Position numbers and translations under genes: made by a program. The notes beneath the pieces were generated by a model. The model was not told the origin of the DNA and searched no databases. It saw nothing but the letters and a program-made list of their open reading frames with translations. This document shows, piece after piece, positions 54,578 to 64,000 of a stretch of DNA of 64,000 nucleotides. How positions within the stretch are numbered: position 1 is the stretch's first letter; every line of letters begins with the position of its first letter. The stretch is from Macrophomina tecta (Eukaryota > Ascomycota > Dothideomycetes > Botryosphaeriales > Botryosphaeriaceae), in the NCBI GenBank assembly GCA_024180945.1, contig JAKSGN010000037.1, positions 2,795,501 to 2,859,500 of the forward strand, given 5' to 3'.

Positions 54578-57156
54578 TTAACAGCAATTGGAAATTTGCT
54601 CCCAGTTCTCGCTTGATGTTTGAGCCAGTTCCGGCGTCTCCTTTTTAGCAGCAACGTCTGCGACCAGCAGTATCTTATCTGGCGCGGATTCACTCTTCCA
54701 TGTCCCTCGGATTGGAGGCGTGCCAAGTCTGACTAGATCCGTCATAACGTAGGCCAAGGTTGCCCTGCTAAGAGTTAGGTCCGCTTCCCAAGGTAATAAT
54801 GTGGAGAACCACAAATCACTTACTGAACCCAGTCGGACTCCAAGCCACAAAATTCTCTCAGTTCTTAATTTAACCGTTGACGCGAGCTCCAGATTGCGCT
54901 CTTCCTCATCCAACACACGATTGAACCATGATACTGGATAGTACGAGTAAGCCCATAATTGTCCCCTAATGATGTAGTCTTCAGGTAGTGGATGAAAGTC
55001 GTCATTTCCTCCGTGTAGAAATTCAGAAGACTCAATTTTTGACGTGATTGTCTCTAACTTTGCCAATGCATTGAGAAATAAGGCGACTTTTTCCCACTTA
55101 ACGTGACTGAAGATGTGGGAAGTTTCGTACGGGAGAGTGGCAGCTTGAGACAGGAATGCGAGCAGGATATGTAAGTGAGGTAGTACGTTCATGTCTCCCA
55201 AGCGCTGAAGGACGACATGCAGTGTATCAAAAGCCAAACGACAGGCTAGATGAGAGGGAGTGGCGGTCTGGAAGACGGACTTTGAGTCGTCAGGCGAGAG
55301 CTGGGTTGCAAACGCGAAGCGAAGAAAGTTATCCTCTCTCCCGTAGTCGAAAAGGCCAGCAATGTTTGAGATGGCTATATGCGCACCTTTCTGCTTCCAT
55401 TCCGCAGCCAGACGTCTAATGTTGCTGTCCAGTTTTTCGATGTATCGAATGAGTTGTTGTTCGAATATATGGTGAGATCCTCGATCCATCTCAAAAAGCA
55501 ATGCGTGTGCACGTACAAAGCTGATTTCGATAGAGGGGCAATGGGGATAAGAGATTTTGGATGGGCCGAGTATGCGATCTGAAAGTGAGGAAATGGACTC
55601 GCGTGTGCTCATAAAGGGCTGTACGCACATAAGAGCACGACAGTATAGGTAGAGCTGTTGGAGCGTGTTCGGTCTCGCTAGTGTGGCTAAGTGATGGTAG
55701 ATACGGCCCACCATAGGAGTCTTATCGGCAGCGTTGTTGTACCAACGTACAGAAATCTCCGCCCAGGTTTCCCGGTCTACGAGATTCTCACCCTCTATAG
55801 CCATACGGTAGCGGGCTAAATCTCCGAGGTATTGGATCCACATACCCTCAAACGCCGGAACAGTTTCTAATAGGAGCACCATCATTTGGTAGGCATCGTA
55901 AATGAAGGTAATCATGTACTCGAGGGTCTCCGGGCGGTGCTGGCGCAGAAGCTCCAGAAATGAATGGATCCCATGCTTCCACATTCGCTCTGACATAGAA
56001 TACTTCGCTGCCAGCCGACGCAGCGCGGGGCTTGCTGAAGGATGCTGGGATGCTAGGAAGAAGTCATGATGTTCGTGGAGCAGAGTCCTATGCAACGCGA
56101 TGCGAGCGTGCCAGTATTGTGTTGGGATCCATTTCCTGCCAGACATCAGATCTATCTTGAAAGGCGGCTGCTGTTTGTCGGCATTTTTGCACTTCGACTC
56201 GATTATTGTAATCCCAGCATATATCTTTTTTAATTCCGTTGCGAGTTGCTCCTGGGAAATAGGTCGGGGGTCTGGTGGGAGCACTAAGTCCGGCCATTGC
56301 TTATTCGTGGGCATTACCGAGATATGCGTCTGATATGAGGCTGGAAGGCAAAGTGATCTGCTAGTTGCTGCCGCTATGGATGAATCTGATCCATTGTCAC
56401 TGCTGGTGGTGCGTTTCGAATCTTGCTGTTGTACCGGGTACGGCAGCTCCACCCTGGGCTGTGCATGTGAATTCCGCGCCGTGACCTGGGGTTTCGTACA
56501 CATTTGTGTTGTCTCGCTATCGCAGCTGGTGCGGTGTTCGAGGCCTCTCGAACATCTCTCAGGCTCGACTGCGTTGTTTCCGACGATCCGGGGCTCAGAT
56601 CCCGCAGTGATCCCGTTAGCTTGAACTGGCTTGTCGTTCTGATAGTCGGGGAGGCAATCAGGCGATCCTAAGGCAGGGTGGTTAAATCCAATGTGCCTAG
56701 GTATACCGCTGTGCATGAAGAAAGCCATTATACGCAGCAGAGGTCTTACCTTGAAGGCTGAGTAGAGACAGGTTCGACATAGCGTCTGTGAGGGGCGAGC
56801 ACCTCCCATATGCAGGAGTTTCAAGACACGGCTGGGGCTGCATAGTAGCAGCTTGTTGTCTGCAAATAATGTCAGAGTCGATTGGAGCAGCGCGGCCCGC
56901 AACAGGCTTACGCTTTGTGTAGAGCTTCATTCCTGAGTAGCTCCCGAAAGGAATGACTGTTTTTGTGCATGCCGGAAGCCCGAATTTGGACGCCATGGCT
57001 GCTGTAGACGTGATTGAGAAGCTTTTCATCCTCATAGAAAAGCTGACAGTCGCAGTATGGGCAAACAAGCGCCTCGTGGGTGTGTTGCCCACTTGCTGCT
57101 TGCTGTGCGTGGATCTGTGCTGTGCATTCGTGCAGGTCAGAATTGTCTGTATGCAT
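54578..57156 (-). CDS. Est1-type helical domain protein with N-terminal C2H2 finger
   Basis: 814 aa from exons 56912–57156, 56750–56859 and 54578–56667 (introns 52 and 82 nt). A zinc-finger-like CPYCDCQLFYEDEKLLNHVYSSH lies at residues 32–54. A disordered stretch follows (about 85–260). The main body carries the Est1/Smg5-7-like signature: YWHARIALHRTLLHEHHDFF, QYLGDLARYRMAIE, DRETWAEISVRWYNNAADKTPMVGR, YHHLATLARPNTLQQLYLYCRAL. This matches the fungal DNA/RNA-binding 'Est1-type' family, tetratricopeptide-like helices related to telomerase and nonsense-mediated decay factors. Many fungi carry expanded sets of such genes; whether this one acts at telomeres or on RNA cannot be told. No PIN domain seen. 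Confidence 0.85.
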
Positions 57157-58006
57157 GATGTGGGCGCGGTCGTGCAGGGTGTTCGAATGTGTAGGTACAA
57201 CAGATCAGCGCAGTTATGAGGGTTTATATAGAAATCTCACTCCAGGCTGCAAGTTTAAGGCGGACAGTCCGCATTGGTGGCTACAATACCAACCCCTGCT
57301 CATGCGCCGCACTTCCGCATTAGCGCCGGACTGGATCCGGAAGTCATCAGGTTACTCTCCATAACTGGATGATCTGCAGGGCAAGGGCGTATTAGGATAA
57401 GATACATAGCAAGGAATCTTGCGGCGCAGTATAACGAGAAAATGGTGCTGTGATGGGGAGACCCCAGCCTACATTCCGAGAGTTACGGCAGACTATTATA
57501 TTTTCTTAATTTCATCGCCCATCCTTGATTTTCACCATGCTATAGAAATTCGAGGAAAACTAAGGCGAGAGGGCAAGACGGAGCAGCGAAGAAACTGACA
57601 ATGACTGCAGGTCGCAGGTTTTCGACCATTCAATGCAAGCAGCAAGTCAGCCCCCTGGAAAATTTGCTCTTCTTGTCAGAAAATATCTAATTTTAACAGA
57701 GTGAGGCGGAAGTCAGGTCTGAGGTGCCGCCTCGTTTTATGTAAACGGATGCCTATGGACACCAGTCAGCGGTTCGACCAATCAGTGATCTTACAGCATC
57801 CTGTTGGTGAACTCACACGGAAAGCGTTAGTATCCATCCCATATCTTTAAAATGCATAACCCCCAGGAGACCATCTCTCCAGCACAGAGTAGCTCTGTTT
57901 AAGAAGCGTTGTTAGAAGATTTTTACACCAAACAATGGCTCGATGGGCTGGCAAACTACCCTCTACATTCAGTATCTGCTGGTTCTAATCTTGTTCACTA
58001 CCGGAA
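57157..58006. other. Intergenic
   Basis: About 850 bases with only short frames. No feature supported. Confidence 0.5.
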
Positions 58007-58603
58007 TCAATATTGACCCAGCATCCGCAAGTGATGATCTTTTGGACATCCAACCTTTTCGCAGCGTCCACTCCATCTCCACCCGTTGAGCTCTTGAGCA
58101 GGAAGCTCATCATAAACGAACGGGATCGACCAGCCCTGCTTTGCGCCCCACAAATATCCTTCACATGCCTGATCCCTCGTCATGAAAACTCTTTTCCAAC
58201 GTACCACGGGTCCCCAATCTTCATCTCCTTTCCTACGCCAGCGCGTCTCGTAAACCACAGTGAATCTGGCTCCCGCGTCAACGTCTGATCGAAAGAATGG
58301 ATCCGGCCGAGCAAGCTCGATTTCTCCCTTTCTTTCCAGCTCTCCGTCATCTATAGGACTGCCGGTGAGGGTGTGCCAAGTGTTATCGCACCACCTGTCC
58401 AGAGTACCCACGTCCTCCTCACCGTAGCTGGTGCTTCCCATCAAAGAGACGCGGGGACCAATCTGATTAATGAGGCTCAGGATATAAAGTTCGCAAGAAT
58501 ACTCAAGGATGCCGTGAGTGAATTCATAGGTTATCTTTTCTTGCAACGACGACAGGCATGAGGATGGAGATGGTGGTGGCGGGGGTGGCGGGAGCGCTGC
58601 CAA
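58007..58603 (-). CDS. Hypothetical protein with proline-rich start
   Basis: 198 aa. A Pro run (residues 5–11) precedes a mixed helical part; from about residue 55 the sequence is Trp- and charge-rich (LDRWCDNTWHTLTG, VVYETRWRRKGDEDWGPVVRWKRVF), which looks like a folded domain. An alternative ATG at 58441 would start directly at that domain. No family recognised. Confidence 0.5.
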   Translation of the reverse strand: MAALPPPPPPPSPSSCLSSLQEKITYEFTHGILEYSCELYILSLINQIGPRVSLMGSTSYGEEDVGTLDRWCDNTWHTLTGSPIDDGELERKGEIELARPDPFFRSDVDAGARFTVVYETRWRRKGDEDWGPVVRWKRVFMTRDQACEGYLWGAKQGWSIPFVYDELPAQELNGWRWSGRCEKVGCPKDHHLRMLGQY

Positions 58604-59249
58604 GTCTGACTGCGCAGGGCGGAAAACAGACGGTTTCGGAGGTGGTACTGGCCCAAAAAGCGGGTGTGATGCTCCTCTTGTATATGTATGTACAGACTGA
58701 GAATATTAATCAAGATCAGCAGGCGGCTCTATGTAGTGGGAGGGAGTTTACCTTCATCGTACTGGAAAGCAGCTCTTTCCTCGAGTGGCTTGTGGCAGGT
58801 ACTGACTACGGTGAGAAAATGCACGGTTTCTTCAAGTATCGGGCAGGCAGCTCCCTCTTAAGTACTAACAACTCATTGAGCACATCATAATGGAATATCT
58901 TGGTTTGCAATCAACTGCGATCGATGCGAAGACCAAGTACGTAGCTGCGTACACCTGTATGTCTCCATCGATTTAATTTACTCACTTTTATTGCCCCGCA
59001 TTTACCAACAGACTTCGGCAACGACCATGTCAGACTGTGAATAAAGATTTTATCCAAAAGAAAAGCTAGTGACTCCTCGTATCCCCATATTACCAGTGAC
59101 TATTCAGAACCTACACTGTTCCCGTCATTTTATTTTTTTTTTTTTGGACTCGCTGCATCAGTAGTGCTTATCAGTTACTAGTCCGCTCCTGGCCAGATGG
59201 TTCCATGCCTGACAAATCGGCCACAACTGGGCCGGGCGCTTTTTAAAGC
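58604..59249. other. Intergenic
   Basis: No gene seen. A T-run lies near 59129–59145. The plus frame 58558–58890 is treated as a shadow of the gene before it. Confidence 0.5.
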
Positions 59250-59830
59250 GCCATGAGGAACTACATGTCATTAGACAACGACCAGTCGAGCTGCTGAGGA
59301 CTATTAGTCACGACCTAGATGCAATTGCCCGGTACTTTATTAAGGTCAAGCGCATTATTGACGAACACGGCGTTCAAGTAAGCGATATCTGGAACTATGA
59401 CGAAACCGGCTTTCGTGTTGGTATTAGTGGTAGCTAGTGGATTATTACTCTATAGCCAGACCGTAAGGCAGTTATGACTAGTGAGACTTGTCGTGATCCA
59501 GTTACCTGCTGCGAGTGTATTAACGAAGCTGGGGACGTGATTCCGCCGATGGTTATCTTGCCGGGGGTAAACATCAACACGTCGTGGACTAAGAATCAAC
59601 TGGGCGGCAACACCCTATTGGCCAATTTAGGGACTGGAGCGGTACGAGGCCACAGAGTGTCTAAGAATTGGGAGTCAAAATTCCTGCAGAGTCTTACCAC
59701 GAGATGGAAGGCTTTATACCTTTTCCCTTGCGGCTCAGCAAGAAGCACGGCTTACTCTCCTCCTATCTTCTTCAATTTTTTTTCTTCACGCAAGAGGATT
59801 ATAATGATGCCCAATAGCATCTAGGATTGG
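59250..59830 (+). pseudogene. DDE transposase relic (pogo/Fot1 type), stop-ridden
   Basis: The conceptual frame reads RPVELLRTISHDLDAIARYF, then WNYDETGFRVGISGS with the first catalytic Asp, two stops (TAG near 59438 and 59453), then PDRKAVMTSETCRDPVTCCECINEAGDVIPPMVILPG. The second part of the DDE domain is degenerate and ends without the remaining acidic residues. Both stops are TAG in contexts compatible with CAG-to-TAG change, as in RIP. It is a different element from the one at 9.3–10.4 kb. Confidence 0.75.
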
Positions 59831-59876
59831 AGCGCATCGGTGTTATTGCTTGAAGGTTCCTAAAAAGGAATCATAC

Positions 59877-60420
59877 CTACGACCTGGTCTTGAGTACTTG
59901 CGCCTGTTTGTCCTCCTGTATCCTCCTCTTGTATGCTCTGCAAAGTTCACAAATTTCGCCTTGCAAGCATATAGGCCTCTTTCTGCTGATGAATGAAATG
60001 CATGTATCCGTAATTATTCTATCAAACTCCGCCCAGCGATCCTTCCGGTATAGCATCACCGCTTTAGTGAAGTGGAAGAGCGGTGGGTGTGAGATGGGCT
60101 CCTTTCCGCGGCCTTTTTCATCAAGCATGGACCAAAGGTCCTCCTCTGCTTGATCTGAGATCCTACTCAGGAAACGACTACTCATGTCCTTGCTCAAATT
60201 AGCTGAAGCCTTTTAGACGTCCCAGGTAGGCCACATACAAGCAAGTCGTGGATAACATCCATTGATGATTTGCCTTCGTTTGGGGCACTGAGGTCGAGAT
60301 TGCAAGACGCCTCAAGAGCAGCATGCATCTGTGGAGCTTAGTTTCTATTAGTTCAAATGAGGACAATCTTACGATTATTTGTTCCGTTCTTATATCGGGC
60401 ATCGTATCAGATGAGCGTGA
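59877..60420 (-). CDS. Uncertain small coding region
   Basis: A 106-codon frame (59877–60197) with normal composition (EEDLWSMLDEKGRGKE, then FTKAVMLYRKDRWAEFDRIITD) lies next to another short segment (about 60200–60330, HAALEASCNLDLSAPNEGK). I could not join the two with consistent splice phases. They may be exons of one gene, or a broken gene. No family recognised. Confidence 0.3.
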
Positions 60421-61252
60421 TGACGCGGTATTTCGACTATGATGAGGGATTTTTCTCTGCGCAGCTGTGGGTAGATCGCTTTCTAAAAGAATAAAATGAG
60501 TTGAGAGCTTCTAAATTGCAGGATGGACAAAAAATCGGCTCTTTATACTCATAATAACGAATTGGACGGGTTGCCCATACCCAGATAATCATCCAAGTCT
60601 AGCGCTTAATTCGTATGCAGCTTTGTGAACTAAATCAGGTCTACCACTGCGGGAATCCCAAGCCAAACCTCTGTCTTGAGGCCATATTTCGTTAGCGTAT
60701 ATCTACAGTTGGGTTCTGAGAGCATGCCGACGAAGGCCGGCACACTGGTGAGATCTAAGTGACCTTCAAGCTAGGCTGATTGAGTATCCTCTCCATGAAC
60801 GGTGGACCAGCATGAATTAAAGTCAGCGCTTCGAGCAATCGATGATGCCTGCTGCAGGCTTACGAGTAGACACGGGCTAGAAGCACAGGCATCCACACGG
60901 TATCTCCGGAATTTATTTCACGAGGCATGGGTCCCCGCCGGGATGGTACTCTGACAAAGGTCGGCAGCAGGAGGTAGTCACACCGCAGGAAGGCTCGAAA
61001 GCCAGAGAAGAGGCCCAAGCGTTGACTCATCCTCTCTTCTCTCCTCTCGGGCACACCCGCGGCAAGTGGTCAAGGAGGCAAGATTATCACTTTGCCAATA
61101 CCCGCACAGTCTTAATACTATGGCATCATTCCTAACGCTATATGCACTATATACAACTCGAAAGCCCCCAGTTTAGCCCTGAACAAGCTTCAAAGATTGT
61201 ATCTCGAAAGGAATCATTGGTTGTTTCGCTCCTGTCGTCGTACTCGTAAAGC
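60421..61252. other. Intergenic
   Basis: A 56-codon minus-strand frame near 60860–61030 (MSQRLGLFSGFRAFLRCDYLL) is not supported further. Otherwise nothing seen. Confidence 0.4.
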
Positions 61253-62859
61253 TCATATTCCACTTGTGGCAACCAGGCCAAAGATCTGTTCTATGCCAGT
61301 GATTATTGTGCCGCTCGGAAGATAGTCTCCGTGCTTGTAGAGAACCTAGGTTGTGTCAGCTAGCTGTCCACTTCTACGCATCAGGAGCCGTTACCTCCGC
61401 GAGATCTACAAGGCCCTGGAGAAGATTAGGATACACCGAGAGAATATCGACAACATCGTCGTGTAGCACTTCTTTGTAATATCGAAAATATTCCTCCCAA
61501 TCCAGAAGCTGAGCAATCAACGTATAGATCTCGCGAGATCGTTCGAACCATGCTTGCACGACACCTTCTTTCAAGTTGTTTCCGTCCACGCTCTGGCTAG
61601 AGTACCTTTTGATGTCATCATATCTGCTGAAGTCTGTATTCAGAGAATGAACCTACGGGAGAGTAAGGGGACACGTTCCAGAAACTCCGAAGTTGAGTAT
61701 CGTTCGAACATCGTGCGGATCGGTGATAGTGTCTTTGTATGCAGATCGTTCTCGGACAGATTTAGGACGTTCCATTCCTCTGCTTTGCCCTGCAGTCCGA
61801 TCTGGATAGCTTGACTCAGAAGCTCAAAGCGATGACGTTCCTATATAGCTATTAGAAATCATTCAGGTTCTCTTTTGACAGTACATCACCTTCGAAGCTT
61901 CATGCCATGCCCACATTTTGGCGCCATCTTCCCTAATCTCCCCTACTTTTTTAGCAAGATCCTTGTGAGATTCGAGGAACGAGGTAACGCCCTTTGGAGA
62001 TCCTATCAAAGCGAAGGACACCAAATCCTCCATGGTGATCTCCTGGAAGGCCAGCTTGTGCTTCTGCACAACCGATTTAGCGAAATTATGTGCTTCCGTT
62101 TCATCAACGAGACTGTGTGGTACTAAGGGCCATTCGATCTTGGGTGGTGCAGGTCGTTCGCGCGCCAGGAACTCCCACAGTTGTTCGAATTCTGGACCAC
62201 AGCTGGGACAGCAGCTATCATCTTCTTTGGTCAGTGTTGTGCTCTTTAATGCTTTCGAAGAGTTTACCTTTGCATTTGCAAATCAAATGGCCACAGACGA
62301 AGGTCTCATGGGGACTGAAAAGGAAGAGAGGCTTGCAGATACTGCACCGCTGAAAAATGCGATACCAACTTGGTTTCCTTCTCTCTTCCTTATATCCCAA
62401 GTGTGCCCAGATCTCACAGTCATCCTGCCTCTTCTGAATACGCTCCTTCAGTATCTCGTAAGCATCAACCCCGGGAAATCCTATTCGGACCAATTGCTGG
62501 ATCTGCAGCGCGTCTCCAGTCTCGAGGATCAAGTGTAGGTCCCTTTTCTGTTGCTCAGTAATTTTCTATTATGATGTAAGTATCGACCGATTGGGTGATG
62601 AGAGGATACGAACTAGTCGAGGATGATAAGCGGCCTCACTGCCTGCATCCTGTCCATGATGCGTAGTCTCTAGCGGGTCAGCGGAGCCAGCCATAATAGT
62701 ACTAGCCGTGTCTTGCCGGCCGCTTCGCCGTTCAGTATTGCCTATGAAAGTGTTTCCTCCGTACTCCTGCGCGCTTTCTCCGCCGTTAAAGGTTGATCGT
62801 GACTGTGTACCGTTCGATGAGGATTTCCACCAGACCTGCCAGTAGCTCAGATACTGCAT
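61253..62859 (-). CDS. RING-like zinc-binding protein, six exons
   Basis: 433 aa from 62614–62859, 62268–62565, 61890–62224, 61769–61840, 61395–61652, 61253–61345. All phases agree; the donors GTTCGT (first intron) and GTCCTA (fourth) are weak, so those joins are less sure. Residues about 145–185 hold a zinc-binding cluster: CSIC...CGHLICKC...CCPSC, like a RING finger. The rest is helical and charged (IEWPLVPHSLVDETEAHNF, FERSREIYTLIAQLLDWEEYF). No other domain recognised. A ubiquitin-ligase role would be the usual guess for a RING, not more. Confidence 0.6.
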
Positions 62860-63031
62860 TATATGGTTGATACAAAACAAAATTTCAGTACGTACTGTCT
62901 TCTTAGGAGTCACCTGGATCGCACCGCGTTGACTTCTTATTGTTTTGGTGGCTTCGTACGCTAGGAGAAGGCATTGACATAGCAGTATCAGGAGAAGGAG
63001 CGACTGTACAGGATTTCAGCATAGCGCTACT
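62860..63031. other. Short intergenic
   Basis: Nothing seen in this gap. Confidence 0.5.
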
Positions 63032-63702
63032 TTATAGGATGCGGGACTTACCCAAAGCAACCATATCAACAGTTCCATGTCTTGGGACCTGAACCCAGAA
63101 ACTGATGATGCAAAGGATGCTAAAGCCACGGACTAAAAGTACATTTGCTGTGCTGCGCGCTTGAACGCAGAGCCACTCTGCTGTACTGCGAGCCTCTGCA
63201 GATAGAATGTGATGGCGCCGAGAATAATATACTCGAGCGCGACCGAGAGGAATAAAATACTGGTAAATGTCTGGGTATAGCTGTCCGTCATGAGCATGAC
63301 CACAACCACAAATTTTAGGCCAATGAGTACTAGAGCAAAGTTGATGCATATCGACAGGTATGGTTGTAGGACGCCCGAAGGCTCCAGGGCTTCGTTCAAG
63401 GTCTTAAACTACACAGATTCAGCGGAAGTGTCGAGTAGTAAAGAGCGGGGTGATACTTTGATAAAAGGAGATGCGCCAATGGCTGCACATAAAAAGCTGT
63501 TAATGAATCCATCGATAGGTTCATGCGACTGTGCACTGTATATGCTCACAGCGGCGAGGGCAGCGGTAATGAGAGTGACGATCCCGTGTCCGACGCGAGA
63601 CGCTCTTCCATGTTTGCGAATGACAGCAAGTGCAGTCGTGCAGCCGGTGAGGGAAAGAGCGGTGAAGGAGAAGGCGATCCTGAAGCTGTCAGGGACGGTC
63701 AT
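63032..63702 (-). pseudogene. Multi-pass membrane protein, probably broken
   Basis: From the ATG at 63702 the frame encodes three hydrophobic segments (FRIAFSFTALSLTGCTTALAVI; GIVTLITAALAAVSIY; FINSFLCAAIGASPF), then meets a TAG at 63406–63408. The same frame then continues for 89 codons with two more membrane segments (INFALVLIGLKFVVVVMLM; ILFLSVALEYIILGAITFYL) to a second TAG. Another frame carries on with LLVRGFSILCIISFWVQV. No intron of normal size explains the first stop, so a CAG-to-TAG nonsense change is the simplest reading. The gene could have ended earlier by design, but the following segments look coding. Family not recognised. Confidence 0.5.
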
Positions 63703-64000
63703 TGTGAGACTGAGTGGAGCAAAAGGGCAGCCTCAGCCTTTTACAGTGATCTATATAATACGGTGGCAGCATTGCTGCAGAACAGGGTGTATGGACAGTA
63801 TTGATTTCCTTGGTGAAGGCAAGTGCTCTAGACCGATCACTCAAACAACGTGATTCTTCACTTAATCGTACGCGGAAGCCTTCATTCCCGACGTGTGCGA
63901 ATGAACACACCGTGCGCACATCAGAGGATCAGGTGAAGTGCAGGGTGTATTCTCACAATGGCGACCAAGGTTCTTCCTTCCACAAGCGACCATTTTTCTT
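63703..64000. other. Window edge, promoter region
   Basis: A TATATAAT-like element at about 63743–63752 could serve the membrane-protein gene on the minus strand. No other feature. Confidence 0.4.

Noticed and set aside
58558..58890. 110-codon plus frame
   Set aside because: Overlaps the hypothetical gene on the minus strand and has no features of its own.

Overview
The window comes from a filamentous ascomycete (Pezizomycotina). The evidence is many short GT–AG introns of 43–112 nt that join reading frames exactly, fungal-only families (DUF1996, AA11-like LPMO, SAT4/rhodopsin-type membrane protein, UPF0658 Golgi protein) and fungal transposons (Tad1-type LINE, hAT, Fot1/pogo). I cannot assign a class or species. 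Gene models were built by eye from splice signals and frame continuity; none was checked by alignment.
Layout. 0–0.5 kb: a UPF0658-like membrane protein that runs off the left edge. 0.86–2.4 kb: a decayed element with about 55-bp inverted ends. 2.7–12.6 kb: remnants or core of a secondary-metabolism region (broken P450, SDR lacking the catalytic Tyr, intact P450, O-methyltransferase), interrupted by an internally deleted pogo/Fot1 element. 12.5–20.5 kb: a nearly full Tad1-type LINE that abuts or truncates the methyltransferase and carries an apparently intact hAT element inside its ORF2. 21–25 kb: a divergent pair, a small secreted cysteine-containing protein and a 966-aa RING-like/patatin protein. 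26.8–34.9 kb: small coiled-coil, Myb-like and MADS-like proteins plus a short ferric reductase. 35.6–44.3 kb: surface and secreted genes (DUF1996, single-pass membrane protein, SAT4-like receptor, AA11-like LPMO). 44.8–46.1 kb: a disordered basic protein. 47.7–51.7 kb: one 1319-aa gene joining a JMJD2-like JmjC domain to a Ulp1/C48-like fold. 54.6–57.2 kb: an Est1-type helical protein with an N-terminal C2H2 finger. 58–64 kb: unrecognised genes, a mutated DDE transposase relic, a six-exon RING-like gene and a probably broken multi-pass membrane protein.
How they work together: SDR, P450 and methyltransferase are tailoring enzymes that would fit one pathway, but no backbone synthase is present, so the cluster is either incomplete here or broken up by transposons. 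DUF1996, LPMO and the small secreted protein suggest growth on or in a polysaccharide-containing host or substrate. The most unusual content is the JmjC–Ulp1-like gene, the RING-like/patatin gene and the group of small helical and DNA-binding-like proteins, two of which are clear paralogues.
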